This document shows positions 1 to 7,372 of a stretch of 11,110 nt of DNA, one piece after another; the stretch's first letter is position 1, and every line of letters starts with the position of its first letter. The notes beneath the pieces are model-generated. The model did not search any database, was not told the DNA's origin, and saw only the letters and a list, made by a program, of their open reading frames with translations. The stretch spans positions 1 through 11,110 of the forward strand of contig JAKPRU010000685.1 in NCBI GenBank assembly GCA_029557025.1, in the 5' to 3' direction. The translations under genes were made by a program, and so were the position numbers. The DNA is from Candidatus Omnitrophota bacterium. Its GTDB lineage: Bacteria > Hinthialibacterota > Hinthialibacteria > Hinthialibacterales > JAKPRU01.

Positions 1-193
1 CGAATTCGGTCCGCAGCCGCCTCATCTCGGAGAGGCCATCGGATTTCACCCGTTCATGATGGGCGTTCTTTCGAACCTTGTCGCGTTCGTTGCGGGGTAT
101 CTATTCAGCTTGCTGCGTCCGGCAAAATCCCTGAAAGAACTGGGGGGGCTGACCTGGAAAACGCGGCATTTGCCTAAATTCGAGGGCGTCTGA
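1..193 (+). CDS. Sodium:solute symporter family protein, 3' end only
   Basis: The reading frame is open from base 2 and stops with TGA at 191-193, giving the last 63 residues of a protein that begins outside the window. The sequence contains QPPHLGEAIGFHPFMM, a hydrophobic segment (roughly GVLSNLVAFVAGYLFSLL) and a short charged tail. Aligned by eye with the C-terminus of the next gene downstream, about 39 of 56 residues are identical, so the two are clearly paralogues in tandem. By that similarity it is the last transmembrane helix and tail of a sodium:solute symporter (SSS) that would import a small organic solute with Na+ across the inner membrane. The substrate cannot be told. It lies 90 nt upstream of the second symporter on the same strand, with no convincing terminator between them, so co-transcription is likely. 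Confidence 0.85.
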   Translation, partial: EFGPQPPHLGEAIGFHPFMMGVLSNLVAFVAGYLFSLLRPAKSLKELGGLTWKTRHLPKFEGV

Positions 194-283
194 AAGAAGG
201 AATCCCGGGGTTCGCGCCGAAGAAGTCGGTCATGTCCCTCGGACGACATAGATTACAATCTCGTGACGAAGGGATAAAGAAAC

Positions 284-2059
284 GTGGAAAATGCTGCCGT
301 TGGAGTCACTCGTACCTGGGATATTGTCGTATTGATTGCCTATCTGCTGGGTACATTGGGCCTGGCGGTGTGGTCCAGCCTGCGCATTAAGAGCACGGAA
401 GGCTATTTTCTGGGCGGGCGCAAACTGCCGGGCTGGGCTGTCGGGATTTCCATCCTGGCTGCCGCGATCAGTTCGATTACATTCCTCGCCTATCCCGGCT
501 CCGCTTATGAAGGCAATTTCAGCCGCGTCGTTCCCGGCTTGGCTTTCCCCGTCGGCGCGATCATCGCCATTTTCATTTTCGTTCCATTCTATCGGCAAGT
601 GGGGTTCATCAGCGCCTATACCTATTTCGAGCGGCGATTCGGATTGTGGGGTCGAATCTATGTCTGCATTCTGTTTGTTCTAGGACAGATTTGGCGTGTC
701 GGGTTGATTCTCTACCTTCTCTCTCTTCCACTGACGATAATGTTTCCGCAGCTCGACAAAACAACCTTAATCATTGCAAATGGTGTGTTTGTGGCTTTCT
801 ATACGGCGATCGGCGGGTTGGAAGCCGTGGTCTGGACCGATGTGTTTCAAACCTTCGTTCTTTTTCTGGGAGGATTGGCCGTCATTCTGATTGTTTTCCT
901 TAACGTGGACGGCGGAGCATTGACCGTATTCAGCATGGGAATGGCCAACGGGAAGTTCTCTCTTTTCGGCCAGAATGTGCAGTCGGCGTTCGATTTCAGC
1001 TTGGCAAGAGACACCGTACTGATGCTCCTGCTGACCGGAATCATCGGCAGCACACAGGAATTCGCGCTCGATCAAAACAAGATACAACGCTATTGCTCCA
1101 CCCCGACAACCCGCGCGGCGCGCAACGCCACCTGGACAGGGGCGGTCGGGTGTATCCCTGCCTGGTTGCTCTTCATGTTTGTCGGGACATGCCTGTGGGT
1201 GTTTTATCAGGTATACCCGGAACGGATGTCGTATGAGATGCTTGCGGATGAGGTGTTCCCGTATTTTCTTCTGACCGAGATGCCGCAAGGGTTCGGCGGA
1301 TTGGTGATCGCCGGTCTCCTGGCTGCCGCCATGTCCACATTAACCTCCTGCATCAGCGCCATGTCGCTTGTGACCACGGAAGATATCTATAAAAGGCTTC
1401 TCGTTCGCGGACGGGACGATAATCATTATCTGAAAGCCGCCAAGATCATCTCTGCATTAAGCGGAATTTCCATGATCTTGGTCGCACTGGCGCTCACGAA
1501 GCTCCGACAGGAGACGATTCTTGAAGTCGCTTTTATCATCGGAGCCATGTTGGGAGGAGGAGTCGGGGGGTTGTTCTTCATCGGATTCTGCACCAAACGT
1601 GCGAACAGTTTCGGGGGAGCGGTAGGCATCGTGCTGGCGGTTTTAGCAACCCTCGGCATGACCTATATCGAAGCGAAGGCAATGTTCTGGGAAAGCAATG
1701 TCGAATGGATGATCAGTGATGCGATCAAGTCCGGTGAAGTCAATTCCGACACAATTCGTGCGGAGATTCGTGAAAAAGCCGAGGCGGAAGGTGTGAAAAT
1801 GAAACTGGTAGATGTCCAGAAGGCTGAAAAGGTGCGAATTCGCGAAATCCTGGCCAGTCGAATCCTGAGCGAACTTGGTTCCCAACCCCCGCACTTGGGA
1901 GAGGCTATCGGTATGCACCCATTCATGATGGCGGTGGTGACTAACTTCATTGCTTTTCTCGCCGGATTCCTGTTCAGCTTCCTCCGCCCCGCACCGACTC
2001 AAAAGCAACTGGCGGGATTGACTTGGTGGACACGGCATGAGAAACAGATACAGACTTGA
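284..2059 (+). CDS. Sodium:solute symporter (SSS/SGLT-type) family transporter
   Basis: This is a 591-residue polytopic membrane protein expected to carry a solute, probably a sugar or related compound, into the cell with Na+. The N-terminal half has the family pattern: a first helix at about 13-30, then YFLGGR (41-46), a helix with AAAISSITFLAYPG (59-72), and a YFERRFG element after the next helix. Residues S351/T352 in LLAAAMSTLTSC, followed by a TEDIYKR-like sequence, match the position of the paired Na2-site Ser/Ser of vSGLT. Before the last helix there is an unusual charged stretch of about 80 residues (467-546). The start is a GTG at 284: an in-frame TAA at 275-277 excludes anything earlier, and GAAGGG at 268-273 is a usable ribosome binding site. 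It is a paralogue of the upstream partial gene and precedes an oxidoreductase by 86 nt. Family assignment is firm; the substrate is unknown. Confidence 0.92.
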   Translation: MENAAVGVTRTWDIVVLIAYLLGTLGLAVWSSLRIKSTEGYFLGGRKLPGWAVGISILAAAISSITFLAYPGSAYEGNFSRVVPGLAFPVGAIIAIFIFVPFYRQVGFISAYTYFERRFGLWGRIYVCILFVLGQIWRVGLILYLLSLPLTIMFPQLDKTTLIIANGVFVAFYTAIGGLEAVVWTDVFQTFVLFLGGLAVILIVFLNVDGGALTVFSMGMANGKFSLFGQNVQSAFDFSLARDTVLMLLLTGIIGSTQEFALDQNKIQRYCSTPTTRAARNATWTGAVGCIPAWLLFMFVGTCLWVFYQVYPERMSYEMLADEVFPYFLLTEMPQGFGGLVIAGLLAAAMSTLTSCISAMSLVTTEDIYKRLLVRGRDDNHYLKAAKIISALSGISMILVALALTKLRQETILEVAFIIGAMLGGGVGGLFFIGFCTKRANSFGGAVGIVLAVLATLGMTYIEAKAMFWESNVEWMISDAIKSGEVNSDTIRAEIREKAEAEGVKMKLVDVQKAEKVRIREILASRILSELGSQPPHLGEAIGMHPFMMAVVTNFIAFLAGFLFSFLRPAPTQKQLAGLTWWTRHEKQIQT

Positions 2060-2130
2060 AAGGCTGTTCTTGGTAAGATAAGCAAACTCGGCGGACAGGT
2101 ACCGGAAATCCGGGGCCGGAACGCTTTCAC

Positions 2131-2136
2131 GGAGGT
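2131..2136 (+). promoter_or_regulatory. Shine-Dalgarno site of the Gfo/Idh/MocA gene
   Basis: GGAGGT lies 9 nt before the ATG at 2146. It fixes the start in front of a Tat signal peptide and indicates a genome that uses standard Shine-Dalgarno initiation. Confidence 0.85.
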
Positions 2137-2145
2137 GCTGCCACA

Positions 2146-3360
2146 ATGAAAAAAGAAATCGGTCGTCGGGAAATGGTCAAATCGTCGGTAATCGCGGGAG
2201 CGGCTCTGGCTGCACCGCTGATTCTTCCCAAACGAGTGTTTGGCGCAAATGACCAACTCATCATGGGCATTATCGGCTCCGGCGGACAGGGACGCGGCCT
2301 GATGGGGATCCACCAAAAGGCCGGCGCGAAATTCGTCGCCGTTTGCGATGTGTCGGAACAGAATCTTCAAAAAGGGCTGGAGATCGCCAAGAGAGATAAT
2401 GAGGGAAAGGTCGATGACTATCTCGACTATCGGGAATTACTGGAACGAAAAGACCTAGATGCTGTGATTATCGCCACACCGGAACACCAGCATTGCACCC
2501 AGATGATCGATGCTGTGCGGGCAGGTCTCGATGTGTATTGCGAGAAACCCATGTCCCATTCTATCGAGGAAGGGGCCAGAACAATCCGGGAAGTCCGCAA
2601 AACCGACCGGATTGTCCAGATTGGAATGCAGCGTCGCAGCTCTCCCCTGCTGTTCAAAGCCCGCGTTGCCATCCGATCCGGAATGCTGGGACAGGTCACC
2701 ATGGTTAAGGCCGAATGGAACTGGAATTGCGCCGGACCGACCAACAACGAGCCGTTGGGGTACAAGCTCGACTGGGAACGGTTTATGTGGCCCGCCAAAC
2801 GAGTGAAGTTCGAGCCGATGAAAGTCCGCAATTGGCGCGGATTCTGGGCCTTCTCCGGCGGATTCAACTGCGACCAGGGCACGCATATCATGGATGTCGT
2901 ACAGTGGTTCATGGGAACCGGCACGCCGCGTGAGGCAGAGTGTTTCGGCAAAGTTTTCAATATGACCGGCGTCGAAACCCCCGAAGTGTTCACCTCAATT
3001 TACTACTACGACGGATACATCGCCTCCTGGGCACTGAATTACAACAGCACCTATATGGACTGGTGGCACATTCTGTTCCAGGGCACGAAGGGGACCATGC
3101 ATGTGGATCGCTTCGGCTTCCAGGTATACCAGGAACCGATCGACCCCGTGCCGAAGAATCCGGTTCTCGCCGAAACTGGCGAACTGGAGATTACTCCCCA
3201 CGTGGAGAATTTCATCGAGTGTGTCAAAACACGCAAGGAACCGAATGCGCCGGTGGAGGTTGGGCATACAGCGGTCTGCGGTCCGCACCTGGCCAATGTC
3301 GCCTGGCACAAGCACCGTCGCGCCAAACTCAACCCGGAGGCCACGAAAGTGACCACGTAA
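2146..3360 (+). CDS. Tat-exported Gfo/Idh/MocA family oxidoreductase
   Basis: This 404-residue protein belongs to the NAD(P)-dependent sugar/polyol dehydrogenase family that includes glucose-fructose oxidoreductase and inositol dehydrogenase. Residues 1-33 form a twin-arginine signal (GRREMVK with R7 R8, then a hydrophobic stretch, then VFGAND), so it is probably folded with its cofactor and exported. The Rossmann fingerprint GSGGQG is at 44-49, the conserved EKP at 133-135, and the catalytic-type DQGTHIMD motif gives D243, H247 and D250. The GH109 glycosidases share this fold and signal, but their usual THGLGP-type His motif is not seen here, so a dehydrogenase or oxidoreductase is preferred. 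It follows the symporter by 86 nt and closes the unit before a terminator. The substrate is unknown; periplasmic oxidation of a sugar or cyclitol imported by the neighbouring symporters is an inference. Confidence 0.9.
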   Translation: MKKEIGRREMVKSSVIAGAALAAPLILPKRVFGANDQLIMGIIGSGGQGRGLMGIHQKAGAKFVAVCDVSEQNLQKGLEIAKRDNEGKVDDYLDYRELLERKDLDAVIIATPEHQHCTQMIDAVRAGLDVYCEKPMSHSIEEGARTIREVRKTDRIVQIGMQRRSSPLLFKARVAIRSGMLGQVTMVKAEWNWNCAGPTNNEPLGYKLDWERFMWPAKRVKFEPMKVRNWRGFWAFSGGFNCDQGTHIMDVVQWFMGTGTPREAECFGKVFNMTGVETPEVFTSIYYYDGYIASWALNYNSTYMDWWHILFQGTKGTMHVDRFGFQVYQEPIDPVPKNPVLAETGELEITPHVENFIECVKTRKEPNAPVEVGHTAVCGPHLANVAWHKHRRAKLNPEATKVTT

Positions 3361-3383
3361 GGCGGTATTCCTGAAAGAACGAT

Positions 3384-3426
3384 CTTGCCCCCTTGGGTCT
3401 ATCCACCTGAGGGGGCAAGTTTTTTA
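3384..3426 (+). terminator. Strong intrinsic terminator after the oxidoreductase
   Basis: A perfect 10-bp stem (CTTGCCCCCT at 3384-3393 with AGGGGGCAAG at 3410-3419) continues inward for five more pairs, two of them G-T, around the loop CTATCC (3399-3404). Six T residues (3420-3425) follow at once. It terminates the plus-strand unit. Its 3' half is also the last codons of the convergent minus-strand glycosidase gene. No T-tract follows the hairpin on the minus strand, so it does not look bidirectional. Confidence 0.92.
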
Positions 3427-5516
3427 TATCGAACCAACAGACTCGACCGTGGGGGCAGTTTGATTTCGCGTCCTGTCATCAGCGCCTCGCCGGAGAGATC
3501 CTCCGAATTTGCAGGATTGTCGCCCTCGCGGATTTCAACCCGGTAGAGCGCCTTCGGATCGAGAGCCTGAAGACACAGCATCCAACCTGTATACGGTGAT
3601 TCCGCTCGCCGAAAGACCATCGCCATTCCGGCGTCCAGGTCCGGGCGATGAAGCTGCCAGCCACACCACAGTTCCGGCGATGGGTCCCCGGATGTCAGCG
3701 GATAAAAGTCACCGTACCAATATTTTCGCAGTTCCTTCAACTCCGCCAGATTCGACAAGGCTTCCTTCATTGGAAAGTCCCCGTTCAGGTAGTCCCATTG
3801 GCAGATCAACCCGGCGGTCAGCGTGCTTCGCATCACGTATGAATCCGGGGTCCAGGCACAGGCCGTATTGAGAGGGATCAGGGAACACAGCCCCGCGGTA
3901 TGGGACTGGGTCCATTCCTCGTGTCCGGGAGAGCAATTCGTATCGCTGCGCCACAGGGGAACCGAGCGCATACAGGTCTCCAGGTCGATCCGCCGCCCTC
4001 CACTGGAGCAGTTGTCGATCCAAAGACCCGGATGACGCGCGCGCAGCTCATCCCACATCTCGTAAAGACCCTCAACATAATGAATCTCCGTGATTCCCTC
4101 GCGATCCGGCTCGTCGTTTCGATGCCAGAACGAGAGCGGGTCCATGTTGAAATCGTTTCGGTAAATGTCGATGCCGTACTCGGAGATTCGTTGGGACAAA
4201 AGATCAGTCAGCCATCGTCGCGCATCAGGATCGTTTAACTTGAACAGGCCACCTTCCGCGCCGCCGATAACAAACTCCGGGTGTTCCCGCGCAATTCGCG
4301 ATCCGGCGGCAACTCGTTCCGGCTCGAACCAGACCAGAAACTTCAGTCCGGCAGCATGGCAGGCATCGGCGACAGGATGAAGCCCGTTCGGGAACTCTTT
4401 CGGCTTGTGCTCCCAGTTCCCCACGCCATTCGGGAATCCGCCGATGAACCAAGCCGCATCGAACCAGAGCGTATCGAATCCTGCTTGGGCGGCAAACTGC
4501 GCGGCCTTGATCTGTCCCGCCTCCGTGGCCCACTCCGGCAAGGACCAGCTATATCGGTCAAAACACTGTAACGCAAACGGAAGAAGGATCGGCTTCCCGT
4601 CGATCTTCGGGAAGTACTCAAACAGCATCAACCGTCGAAATCGCTGATGGGCAAGAGTAAGGTCGCCTTCACTTGTCATGAGCAGGATGCGTGGCGTACG
4701 TACGGACTCGCCGGGTCGCAGGTAGAATCGCGTCCGCTCCATTCCGGCCCGAAGGCGGACTGATCCCGTCGCAGTGCATGTTACATCGGCTGCCCATTGC
4801 CCAGACCAGCCCACAGCGACAATCAGATTCTCTGCCCCACTCGGATGATCCCCGTATTGGACCTCAAAGAACGGAAATGCCCCATTCGACGACCTGCCGC
4901 CACGCGGGGCCATCCGGACGCTGTCCCGGTTATTCAAACTGGTCATGAGAAAGGAAAAACTGCGTTCATCGAAAACATCCCCATGATTCTGGCGCACCGT
5001 GACTTTCTGTGATCCCTTTGTGCGCAGCGGCATATCCAATGCCTGAATATCCTCAAGAATCGGTGAATTCTCCGCGCCGGTGTTCCGGAATTGGACCACC
5101 CAATCCACTGCCGGATATTGCCGAAAATTGCGCACGGTTGCCTGGACTTGAATCTTTGTATCCGGGTCGGTCCAACTGACCTCACGGCGAATCCAGTCCG
5201 CTTCCTCAACAGTCCGACTTTCGTACGCCCAGGTTCCCATAAGGTCTCGCGATAGTTTGCCGCCATACAGAAATGAGAACGGAAGCGATCCCGCGCCCAA
5301 CAGGGAATCCGTCCGGTTGTCCGACCATATGTTCTTCCCATCGGCAGTCCCGAAAGCCAGATCGGCCCAATCTTGCATCTGGGCAATTTCTCCCGCACCG
5401 GCCATGATCGAGTCCTGCGGCGGAGTGGAAGGAATTTCGTTCATGTCTACACACCATCCGGGTGAATTTGTAATCAACAGTACGGCGAACAGGCAGGATA
5501 GTTTTTTCAGGTCCAT
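3399..5516 (-). CDS. Secreted GH36 alpha-galactosidase-like glycosidase
   Basis: This 705-residue enzyme is predicted to hydrolyse terminal alpha-galactosides with retention. It has a signal peptide (MDLKK, then LSCLFAVLLITN), so it acts outside the cytoplasm. An N-terminal beta-sandwich region (about 25-330) precedes the catalytic barrel: WFDAAWF (D353), NWEHKPKEFPNGL, WFEPERV (E398), the nucleophile in NDFN (D455), CSSGGRR (503-509) and the likely acid/base in WRSD (D525). A short beta-rich C-terminal part ends in YKKLAPSGG. The frame is open back to 5648, but that part overlaps tRNA-Gln. The ATG at 5516 has GGAG 7 nt upstream and begins the signal peptide, so it is preferred; an in-frame ATG at 5549 is less likely. 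Other GH36 activities (alpha-N-acetylgalactosaminidase, raffinose-family enzymes) cannot be excluded. It converges on the symporter/oxidoreductase unit, suggesting a small glycoside-use locus. Confidence 0.9.
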   Translation of the reverse strand: MDLKKLSCLFAVLLITNSPGWCVDMNEIPSTPPQDSIMAGAGEIAQMQDWADLAFGTADGKNIWSDNRTDSLLGAGSLPFSFLYGGKLSRDLMGTWAYESRTVEEADWIRREVSWTDPDTKIQVQATVRNFRQYPAVDWVVQFRNTGAENSPILEDIQALDMPLRTKGSQKVTVRQNHGDVFDERSFSFLMTSLNNRDSVRMAPRGGRSSNGAFPFFEVQYGDHPSGAENLIVAVGWSGQWAADVTCTATGSVRLRAGMERTRFYLRPGESVRTPRILLMTSEGDLTLAHQRFRRLMLFEYFPKIDGKPILLPFALQCFDRYSWSLPEWATEAGQIKAAQFAAQAGFDTLWFDAAWFIGGFPNGVGNWEHKPKEFPNGLHPVADACHAAGLKFLVWFEPERVAAGSRIAREHPEFVIGGAEGGLFKLNDPDARRWLTDLLSQRISEYGIDIYRNDFNMDPLSFWHRNDEPDREGITEIHYVEGLYEMWDELRARHPGLWIDNCSSGGRRIDLETCMRSVPLWRSDTNCSPGHEEWTQSHTAGLCSLIPLNTACAWTPDSYVMRSTLTAGLICQWDYLNGDFPMKEALSNLAELKELRKYWYGDFYPLTSGDPSPELWCGWQLHRPDLDAGMAMVFRRAESPYTGWMLCLQALDPKALYRVEIREGDNPANSEDLSGEALMTGREIKLPPRSSLLVRYKKLAPSGG

Positions 5517-5523
5517 GTCAAGT

Positions 5524-5527
5524 CTCC
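5524..5527 (-). promoter_or_regulatory. Shine-Dalgarno site that decides the glycosidase start
   Basis: GGAG on the minus strand lies 7 nt before the ATG at 5516-5514. It supports that start over the longer open frame that runs into the tRNA gene. Confidence 0.7.
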
Positions 5528-5570
5528 GATCTCGTTCATCGTGTCCCATGAGGCAAAGGAATTGGATGAA

Positions 5571-5599
5571 ATGATATGGATGTCCTGGAAAAGTGGAAG
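5571..5599 (-). promoter_or_regulatory. Weak candidate promoter for the glycosidase
   Basis: A -10-like TATCAT (minus strand, plus positions 5571-5576) lies 17 bp from a poor -35 (CTTCCA, 5594-5599), between tRNA-Gln and the glycosidase start. The -10 is good but the -35 matches only three of six bases. Transcription from the tRNA promoter is an equally reasonable alternative. Confidence 0.25.
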
Positions 5600-5608
5600 A
5601 CCGGCGAG

Positions 5609-5681
5609 CTGGGGAGGAAGGAGTCGAACCTTCAAGTGCCGGTTCCAAAGACCGGTGACTGTACCATTCGTCTACTCCCCA
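5609..5681 (-). tRNA. tRNA-Gln, anticodon UUG
   Basis: The minus strand folds into a complete 73-nt cloverleaf. The acceptor stem is TGGGGAG/CTCCCCA (U1-A72, as in E. coli tRNA-Gln). The D arm is GAC/GTC, and the anticodon stem CCGGT/ACCGG holds the loop CTTTGGA with anticodon TTG at plus positions 5646-5648. The variable loop is CACTT, and the T arm is GAAGG/CCTTC with TTCGACT in the loop. The discriminator base is G and CCA is not encoded. It reads glutamine CAA codons. A strong promoter lies about 25 nt upstream, and the glycosidase gene starts 92 nt downstream on the same strand. Confidence 0.95.
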
Positions 5682-5705
5682 GAATTGAGGAACTTTCGAT
5701 TGCTT

Positions 5706-5733
5706 ATGATACCCGACCGTTGAAGAGGGTCAA
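5706..5733 (-). promoter_or_regulatory. Sigma70-like promoter of tRNA-Gln
   Basis: On the minus strand TTGACC (plus 5728-5733) and TATCAT (5706-5711) are separated by 16 bp, each matching five of six consensus bases. The predicted transcript starts near 5699, about 18 nt before the mature tRNA. The -35 is one half of an inverted repeat, GGTCAA-CA-TTGACC, at 5728-5741. Confidence 0.65.
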
Positions 5734-5860
5734 CATTGACCGGCATTTCCAAGCGAAGTTGTTTTCGGGACGTAGTATCTTCGCTTCGCAGCTGCTATAT
5801 TGAGCGAGTTTGGTTTCGGCCTTTCTAATTTCGGTAGATCGACGGGGGCGATGGGTGGAC

Positions 5861-7315
5861 ATGTTGAGTTCACGCGCGTTCCGGTTCTGGTGCTTGTTTC
5901 TCTTCCTGGCCGTTCCGGGCCTGGCTCAGAACACTGTTTCTATTTCAAAATGTCAGCCATTGCGGATCTATCGAAGCAACGCCAAGGATGATCGGTTGGG
6001 GTTCTGCGTATCGGGAGCAGGGGATGTCAATGCAGACGGATTCCCGGATGTTCTGATCGGAGCGCCGTTCCATGATCCGGGGACCTTACCGACCGAGCTG
6101 GACAGCGGGGCCGCCTACCTGCTGTTCGGCGGAAAACTCGCTCTCCTGTCCGGCGCTGAACTCGACTTGGCTACCATGGAAGACAATGGAATTGTCATGG
6201 TAGGTGCGGTAGGCGCGCAGGCAGGCGCAACGCTCGCCGGTCTGGGAGATTTCAACCAGGACGGAATGGCCGATTTCGCGGTCGGAACCGGAAGGGGATA
6301 CCAAGCCACCCTGATGTTCGGATCATCCTCTTTTCCCAAGATGTTTCAACTCAATTCCCGCTCTGAGAAAAGCATCACTTTATTGAATACCGGATCTTGG
6401 GTTGCCCGAGCGGGGGATGTGAACGGAGATGGATTCCCCGATGCGCTTTTCGGTAATCCGTACGCCGAGTTGGTGGCACAGGCAGGAAAAGAAAGTTATC
6501 TCGGCAAGGCCTTTCTGTTTTTTGGAGGGCGCACGTTCGCCCAGGTGATCGACGGAAATAATCCCGGCAATGCCGGACCCGTATTCGTCGGAGGGGTCAA
6601 TGAATTGTATGGACGGTGGGTGGGGGGAGTGGGCGATGTGAATGCAGACGGTTTCGATGATTTTGTGTTGACATCGGGAATGTCCGGAACCGGAATCGGC
6701 GGAGTCTCTCGTCTGTTTTTCGGGTCGAAGGACGGGCCATTCCCCGGTCAACCCCGTGCGGAGTTCACGGGAGCAGGTGGCCCGGCATTGGAAATCGGAG
6801 ACTTGAACGCAGACGGATATGACGATTTCCTGTTGTGTTCACGCGATTACCGGGTTGTTCTGGTCTGGGGAAAGCCGGACCTTACGGGCACAGTCAATCT
6901 CAACGGGGAGATTCCTCCCGCGCTGGGAACCCTGTTTATGGGAGCAATAACAGCGGCAGGAGTAGGGGATATCAATGCGGATGGGTTTCGGGATCTGGCG
7001 TTCGGTTTGCCTTATCAACCGGCGGATGGGCTGGAGAGCGCCGGACAAGTGGTGATTGTTTTCGGTTCAAGCGATTGGCCTCCGGTTGTTGATCTTTTGT
7101 CACCACAGGTTCGGCACGTGATAATCAGCGGGGCCATGGCGTCGGGAGGATTCGGTTCCTCGCTGGCGGGTGTCGGCGATATTGAGGTGGACGGGTATGC
7201 CGATCTCCTTGTTGGTGCGCCAAGCGACGCAATTGATAGCGCGGGGAAAGAAGTAAAAGGCGGGCAAGCCTATCTCCTGTCCGGAGTAAAAATCGCCCGT
7301 CTGTTGTCTCGGTAA
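5861..7315 (+). CDS. Secreted FG-GAP repeat (integrin-alpha-like beta-propeller) protein
   Basis: A 484-residue protein with an export signal (MLSSRAFRFW, then CLFLFLAVPGLA, with likely cleavage before QNT), followed almost entirely by seven FG-GAP repeats. The Ca2+-binding D-x-N-x-D-G-x-x-D loops begin at D55, D130, D186, D259, D314, D370 and D440. Examples are DVNADGFPD, DFNQDGMAD and DINADGFRD; the last, DIEVDGYAD, is degenerate. Several are followed by FGNP- or IGAP-type turns. Seven repeats fit one closed seven-bladed propeller, probably binding a protein or glycan outside the cytoplasm. No catalytic domain, C-terminal anchor or sorting domain is visible. The frame extends up to a TTG at 5810, but the ATG at 5861 starts the signal peptide directly and is preferred; GTG at 5855 is an alternative. 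Its ligand is unknown. Confidence 0.85.
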   Translation: MLSSRAFRFWCLFLFLAVPGLAQNTVSISKCQPLRIYRSNAKDDRLGFCVSGAGDVNADGFPDVLIGAPFHDPGTLPTELDSGAAYLLFGGKLALLSGAELDLATMEDNGIVMVGAVGAQAGATLAGLGDFNQDGMADFAVGTGRGYQATLMFGSSSFPKMFQLNSRSEKSITLLNTGSWVARAGDVNGDGFPDALFGNPYAELVAQAGKESYLGKAFLFFGGRTFAQVIDGNNPGNAGPVFVGGVNELYGRWVGGVGDVNADGFDDFVLTSGMSGTGIGGVSRLFFGSKDGPFPGQPRAEFTGAGGPALEIGDLNADGYDDFLLCSRDYRVVLVWGKPDLTGTVNLNGEIPPALGTLFMGAITAAGVGDINADGFRDLAFGLPYQPADGLESAGQVVIVFGSSDWPPVVDLLSPQVRHVIISGAMASGGFGSSLAGVGDIEVDGYADLLVGAPSDAIDSAGKEVKGGQAYLLSGVKIARLLSR

Positions 7316-7372
7316 GGGATTTGTCCCGAAATTCCTGCCTGTCCTGCCCGGTTTGGGATGTGCTATAGACTC

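Noticed and set aside
46..249. A 67-codon open frame on the minus strand at the left edge
   Set aside because: It overlaps the paralogous symporter tail, whose similarity to the next gene shows that the plus strand is coding.
225..255. Small inverted repeat (ATGTC ... GACAT) between the two symporters
   Set aside because: The stem is only 5 bp, has no T-tract and alternative pairings, so it is not called a terminator or operator.
767..1288. A 173-codon open frame on the minus strand
   Set aside because: It lies wholly inside the symporter gene, has no recognisable domain, and has the composition of an antisense shadow.
1643..2146. A 167-codon open frame on the minus strand
   Set aside because: It is antisense to the symporter 3' end and the following gap, with low-complexity residues and no family motif.
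2427..2993. A 188-codon open frame on the minus strand
   Set aside because: It is antisense to the oxidoreductase, whose conserved motifs settle the coding strand.
5517..5648. N-terminal extension of the glycosidase to 749 residues
   Set aside because: It would start inside tRNA-Gln, and its residues look like translated non-coding sequence ahead of a clean signal peptide with its own ribosome binding site.
5742..5860. Promoter for the FG-GAP gene around TATATT (5796-5801)
   Set aside because: No acceptable -35 lies 16-18 bp upstream; the hexamer alone is not enough.
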